This document shows, one piece after another, positions 51,474 through 54,305 of a stretch of DNA of 54,305 nt (within the stretch, counting starts at the first letter, position 1; each line of letters begins with the position of its first letter). Below the pieces are notes generated by a model. The model was given only the letters and a program-made list of their open reading frames with translations. It had not been told where the DNA came from and made no database searches. Location: assembly GCA_902500715.1 (NCBI GenBank), contig CABVRO010000007.1, forward strand, positions 1-54,305. The letters are read 5' to 3'. Position numbers and translations under genes: made by a program. The stretch is from an uncultured Nitrospira sp. Lineage in GTDB: Bacteria; Nitrospirota; Nitrospiria; Nitrospirales; Nitrospiraceae.

Positions 51474-51986
51474 ATGAAAATCACTCCCATCGACATTCAG
51501 CAGATGGTCTTCCAGGTGAAGTTCCGGGGGTATGACCGGGACGAAGTGAACCGGTTCCTCGAGGAGCTGGCTTTGACCGTCGAGAACTTGAATCGAGAGA
51601 GCAGCGCGCTTCGTGAAAAGTTGACCGCGACCGAGCAGCAGGTCACCGACCTGCGACGCACGGAGGCGACACTATCGAACACCCTGGTCTCCGCCCAGAC
51701 GCTGGCCGAGGATGTGAAACGGTCCGCGCAGCGCGAGTCCGATTTGATTGTGAAGGAAGCCGAGCTGAAGGCGAGTGAAATCATCCGGCAGGCCCGAGTG
51801 AGTCTCTCCGAGATGCAACGTGGTCTCGCGGACCTTCAGAAACAACGCCTGATGATGGTGGAACGATTCCGTTCAACCCTGCGCTCGTTCGAGCGTATGT
51901 TGGAAGTGGAAGAAAGCGACGCGTATCAATCGGATGCGGCTTCGGTCGAAGGGAAGTTGGCCGGCGAATCAAGCACGGCGCGTTGA
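51474..51986 (+). CDS. divIVA: DivIVA-domain protein
   Basis: The 170-residue protein begins with ITPIDIQQMVFQVKFRGYDR and DEVNRFLEELA, the DivIVA membrane-curvature-binding head. A long coiled coil (about 30-145) rich in Glu/Arg/Leu follows, then a short variable tail. It should mark the pole or septum and coordinate wall growth. It closes the dcw-linked run. No clear terminator is seen in 51987-52096. Confidence 0.9.
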   Translation: MKITPIDIQQMVFQVKFRGYDRDEVNRFLEELALTVENLNRESSALREKLTATEQQVTDLRRTEATLSNTLVSAQTLAEDVKRSAQRESDLIVKEAELKASEIIRQARVSLSEMQRGLADLQKQRLMMVERFRSTLRSFERMLEVEESDAYQSDAASVEGKLAGESSTAR

Positions 51987-52096
51987 GCATTCTGTGCCCC
52001 TTGGATTTTCTCTTCCGCCTCTAGCGGGGTCGCCAGGGGGCTCCACCCTTCCATTCCCGCTCCTTCTCTCTGTCAACCTCGTGTAGGCGTATATCG

Positions 52097-53224
52097 ATGG
52101 CTAGACCCCATCCCATTCGGGCCGCTTTGCAGGCAGCGGTCGATGACGGTACGTTTCCCGGCGCGGTGTTGGCTGTCCGATTGCGCGGGACCTTCGTCTA
52201 TGAAGGTGCCGCCGGCCGCCTGTCGTCGCAGAATCCGGGCGCGGCGGTGACGATCCACACCTGCTACGACCTGGCCTCTTTGACCAAGGTGCTGGCGACT
52301 ACCACGGCGTTGCTGTTGCTCATGCAGCGTGGCACAGTGACGCTGGAAGACCGGATCGATCATCTCCTGAATGAACTGCAGGGCAGTGCCGCGGGTGCGG
52401 CCTCTATCCATCAGTTGCTCACGCATAGCTCGGGGCTTCCCGGTTGGCGACCTTACTATGAGCGGCTTGCGTTGCTTGAGGCCGGCGAGTCCGGATTTCC
52501 TGGACGTACGGCGGCGCGTGAGGCGGTGCTGGGCTATATCGCACAAGAAGCGTTGGTCTATGAACGAGGCTCGCGCAGTCTCTATAGCGACCTGGGGTTC
52601 ATGCTGCTGGGATGGGCGGTAGAGCGGCTGGCCGGTGAGTCGCTGGACCAATTTTGCACAAGCCAGATTTATCGTCCGCTTGAGGCACAGCCTCTTGCGT
52701 ACATCCCGCGCGGGTCGCAAACCATGCCTGGCGCCTCATTGGAATCACATATGATCGCTCCGACCGAAGACGATCCTTGGAGGGGACGCATGTTGTGCGG
52801 CGAAGTGCACGACGAGAATGCCTTTGCGCTGGGCGGTGTGGCCGGTCATGCCGGATTGTTCGGAACGGCGCGCACGGTCCTCGCAGTGGCGAAGGCGTGG
52901 ATGGATGGCCGGCGTGGGAAGACGGGATTGTTACATCCTGAACTCGTCACGTTGTTTACGACCCGACAGCAGCGAATACCGAATGCCAGTTGGGCCTTGG
53001 GGTGGGATACGCCGTCGAACCCGTCTTCCTCCGGAACGCGCTTCACACCCGAATCATTCGGACATCTCGGCTATACCGGGACTTCGCTCTGGATTGATCC
53101 GGTCAAGGAATTGGAGGTGGTGCTGCTGTCCAATCGGGTACATCCGACGAGGAAAAATGAACGGATCAAGACATTCCGACCGCTCATTCACGATCTGATT
53201 TGTCGGGAATTTCTCGGAGACTAG
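52097..53224 (+). CDS. Serine hydrolase, beta-lactamase/PBP-like
   Basis: The 375-residue protein has class C-type motifs: Ser61-Leu-Thr-Lys64 in DLASLTKVL, Tyr in SLYSDLGFMLLG (about 165), and HLGYTGTSLW where KTG/HTG is expected (about 330). QLLTHSSGLPGW is also typical. It has no clear signal peptide, so it may be cytoplasmic or use an atypical export route. It is likely an esterase, peptidase or wall-recycling enzyme rather than a true beta-lactamase. Its TAG stop overlaps the stop of the convergent next gene. Confidence 0.85.
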   Translation: MARPHPIRAALQAAVDDGTFPGAVLAVRLRGTFVYEGAAGRLSSQNPGAAVTIHTCYDLASLTKVLATTTALLLLMQRGTVTLEDRIDHLLNELQGSAAGAASIHQLLTHSSGLPGWRPYYERLALLEAGESGFPGRTAAREAVLGYIAQEALVYERGSRSLYSDLGFMLLGWAVERLAGESLDQFCTSQIYRPLEAQPLAYIPRGSQTMPGASLESHMIAPTEDDPWRGRMLCGEVHDENAFALGGVAGHAGLFGTARTVLAVAKAWMDGRRGKTGLLHPELVTLFTTRQQRIPNASWALGWDTPSNPSSSGTRFTPESFGHLGYTGTSLWIDPVKELEVVLLSNRVHPTRKNERIKTFRPLIHDLICREFLGD

Positions 53225-53541
53225 ACCGGGAGATCCGGATAATCGGTCCAGGTTTCTTTTTCGGCCAGGTAGCGGTTGCCTTTGAAGTTCAGGCGGGTGC
53301 GCAAGCGGGTAAAACCGACCCCCATGAGCTTCTCAATGACGGCCTTGACGGCAGCACTCGTGGTGGAGTGTGCGGGGCCTTCGACGGCGTACGACTCGTA
53401 GGTGACTTTTCCCGTATAACCCGCCGCCACACGACTGACGAGCACCGCCCGATTAAAATACCGGTCGCTCGGGTCGATCCCCTCGACTTGATGCCGTTCG
53501 ATTAAGCCCTCTTTCTTAAAGAGGAGAGGGAGTCCACTCAT
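53221..53541 (-). CDS. Conserved hypothetical protein (106 residues)
   Basis: The start at 53541 follows a GGAGG ribosome site. The protein has a compact alpha/beta pattern with QVEGIDPSDRYFNRAVLVSR, TTSAAVKAVIEKLMGVGFTRLRTRL and KETWTDYP. No membrane segment or known motif is seen; I do not recognise the family. It has its own strong promoter (53587-53615) and shares a CTAG with the convergent hydrolase gene, so the two stop codons interlock. Confidence 0.75.
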   Translation of the reverse strand: MSGLPLLFKKEGLIERHQVEGIDPSDRYFNRAVLVSRVAAGYTGKVTYESYAVEGPAHSTTSAAVKAVIEKLMGVGFTRLRTRLNFKGNRYLAEKETWTDYPDLPV

Positions 53542-53586
53542 ACCAACCTCCGTCCATCATCCGCCGGGAGCGTCTTACGGGTCCCG

Positions 53587-53615
53587 ATTATAGGGACCTC
53601 CTTTCCGGAGTGCAA
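53587..53615 (-). promoter_or_regulatory. Sigma70 promoter for the 106-residue protein
   Basis: On the minus strand a perfect -10 TATAAT (53592-53587) lies 17 bases from a -35 TTGCAC (53615-53610). The -10 sits inside a small palindrome GGTCCC...GGGACC (about 53580-53598), a possible operator. The start codon is 46 bases downstream. Confidence 0.7.
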
Positions 53616-53621
53616 CCGTCG

Positions 53622-53651
53622 TTGACAAGGTTCTCCAGGGGTTTCTATGAT
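53622..53651 (+). promoter_or_regulatory. Sigma70 promoter for pgsA
   Basis: A perfect -35 TTGACA (53622-53627) and a -10 TATGAT (53646-53651) are separated by 18 bases and lie about 60 bases before the pgsA ATG. The divergent minus-strand promoter begins only 7 bases away, so polymerase binding at the two may interfere. Confidence 0.65.
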
Positions 53652-53711
53652 GCGCGATTCGCGTGACATCGTTCGCCAGTCGAGGGGCCGATTCAAACAC
53701 CAGCTGTTTCG

Positions 53712-54254
53712 ATGAACATGAACGTTCCCAACAGTCTGACGATGCTGCGCATCCTGTTGATCCCGGTGTATGTGGGGTTGCTCAACTATGAGCAATTCGA
53801 CTACGCGTTGGCGACGCTCTTCATCGCCGGGTTGACGGATGCGCTCGATGGAATCATCGCGCGTGTGGCCGATCAGCGGACCAGGCTCGGAGAAGTCCTG
53901 GATCCTCTGGCGGACAAACTTATGTTGACGACGGGGTTCATCACGCTTTCAGTGATGCATCTGGTCCCGCTCTGGCTGACGATTCTGGTGGTCAGCCGTG
54001 ATTTGATGTTGATGTTGGGGGCGGCCGTCGCCCATTTCACCCATACCCAGATCGATATCTCGCCGACCGTGCTGGGGAAGGGCACCACATTGGTCCAACT
54101 GGCGACGTTGGTCTCCATCATTTTCTTTGCCTCTCGCCGGCTTGATCTCGCCACGCTCGACCCGCTCCTGTATCTTATGGGCGGGGTGACTCTCATGTCC
54201 GGTCTGCATTATCTCTCCCGCGGCTATTGCCGCATTACCTCCAGCCAGGCCTAG
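53712..54254 (+). CDS. pgsA: CDP-diacylglycerol--glycerol-3-phosphate 3-phosphatidyltransferase
   Basis: The 180-residue CDP-alcohol phosphotransferase begins NVPNSLTMLRILLIPVYV. The complete catalytic motif is in TDALDGIIARVADQRTRLG then EVLDPLADKL. Four to five membrane helices follow. It makes phosphatidylglycerol phosphate, the first step toward phosphatidylglycerol and cardiolipin. The TAG stop is part of CTAG, directly followed by a family-2 repeat terminus. Confidence 0.9.
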   Translation: MNMNVPNSLTMLRILLIPVYVGLLNYEQFDYALATLFIAGLTDALDGIIARVADQRTRLGEVLDPLADKLMLTTGFITLSVMHLVPLWLTILVVSRDLMLMLGAAVAHFTHTQIDISPTVLGKGTTLVQLATLVSIIFFASRRLDLATLDPLLYLMGGVTLMSGLHYLSRGYCRITSSQA

Positions 54255-54305
54255 GAGCCTGTCTGAGTAATGCGCCATTTTGGACTGGACAGCCAGCGCG
54301 CGTTG
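54255..54305. repeat. Left end of a family-2 repeat element (runs off the window)
   Basis: GAGCCTGTCTGAGTAAT at 54255-54271 matches the 17-base terminus at 273-289 at 14 positions and, like it, follows CTAG. The next bases (GCGCCATTTTGG against GCCATTCTG) are also alike. The rest of the element is outside the window. Confidence 0.55.

Noticed and set aside
1..54305. CRISPR array, rRNA or tRNA genes
   Set aside because: No regularly spaced direct repeats and no cloverleaf or rRNA-like sequence were seen.

Overview
The window is a GC-rich bacterial chromosome segment with tightly packed genes and many GTG starts and 4-base ATGA overlaps. Gene content points to a Gram-negative, meso-diaminopimelate-type bacterium that also has DivIVA. 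Overall style (dcw layout without mraZ, phosphonate-type genes, small palindromic repeats) fits Nitrospira/Nitrospirota; that assignment is inference, since no rRNA or other marker is present.

Layout. 1-95: C-terminal end of an SCP2 sterol-carrier-like protein. 96-582: three consecutive inverted-repeat elements. 655-5749 (minus): TetR regulator, RND adaptor and RND pump, with a palindromic operator ahead of tetR. 5881-6053: second copy of a 173-bp MITE-like element. 6054-7137 (minus): two tandem paralogous exported proteins. 7281-12804 (plus): a phosphonate/phosphonolipid-type set (two-subunit TPP decarboxylase, PhnW-like aminotransferase, nucleotidyltransferase, CDP-alcohol phosphotransferase, flippase-like membrane protein) behind a good sigma70 promoter. 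13029-20940 (plus): glycan genes (two GT2, two GT4, a Wzx-like flippase, a GT-C membrane transferase). 20990-24451: mixed accessory genes including a PilZ gene split by an amber codon, a truncated hydrolase duplicate and an AT-richer HNH-type gene. 24514-30782: cstA, yajQ, a BNR-repeat lipoprotein, a repeat-bearing exported protein and asnS. 31096-51986: an unbroken division and cell-wall (dcw) cluster, rsmH-ftsL-ftsI-murE-murF-mraY-murD-ftsW-murG-murC-murB-ddl-ftsQ-ftsA-ftsZ-pgeF-yggS-proC-yggT-divIVA. 52097-54254: a serine hydrolase, a small conserved protein and pgsA.

How the parts work together. The 7.3-20.9 kb block can be read as one envelope programme: make an aminoethylphosphonate-like head group, activate it with CTP, attach it to an alcohol acceptor at the membrane, and build and export a surface glycan. 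No PEP mutase is present in the window, so the first phosphonate step must be encoded elsewhere or the substrate is different. The dcw cluster is preceded by a hairpin, paired DnaA-box sequences, a sigma70 promoter and a G-rich repeat resembling MraZ boxes, although mraZ itself is absent.

The most unusual sequence-level signal is the repeat system. Two 173-bp elements have matching termini and 4-bp palindromic duplications (CTAG or TTAA) that overlap the stop codons of neighbouring genes. Other families with different ends share a TACGCCT core next to a small hairpin.
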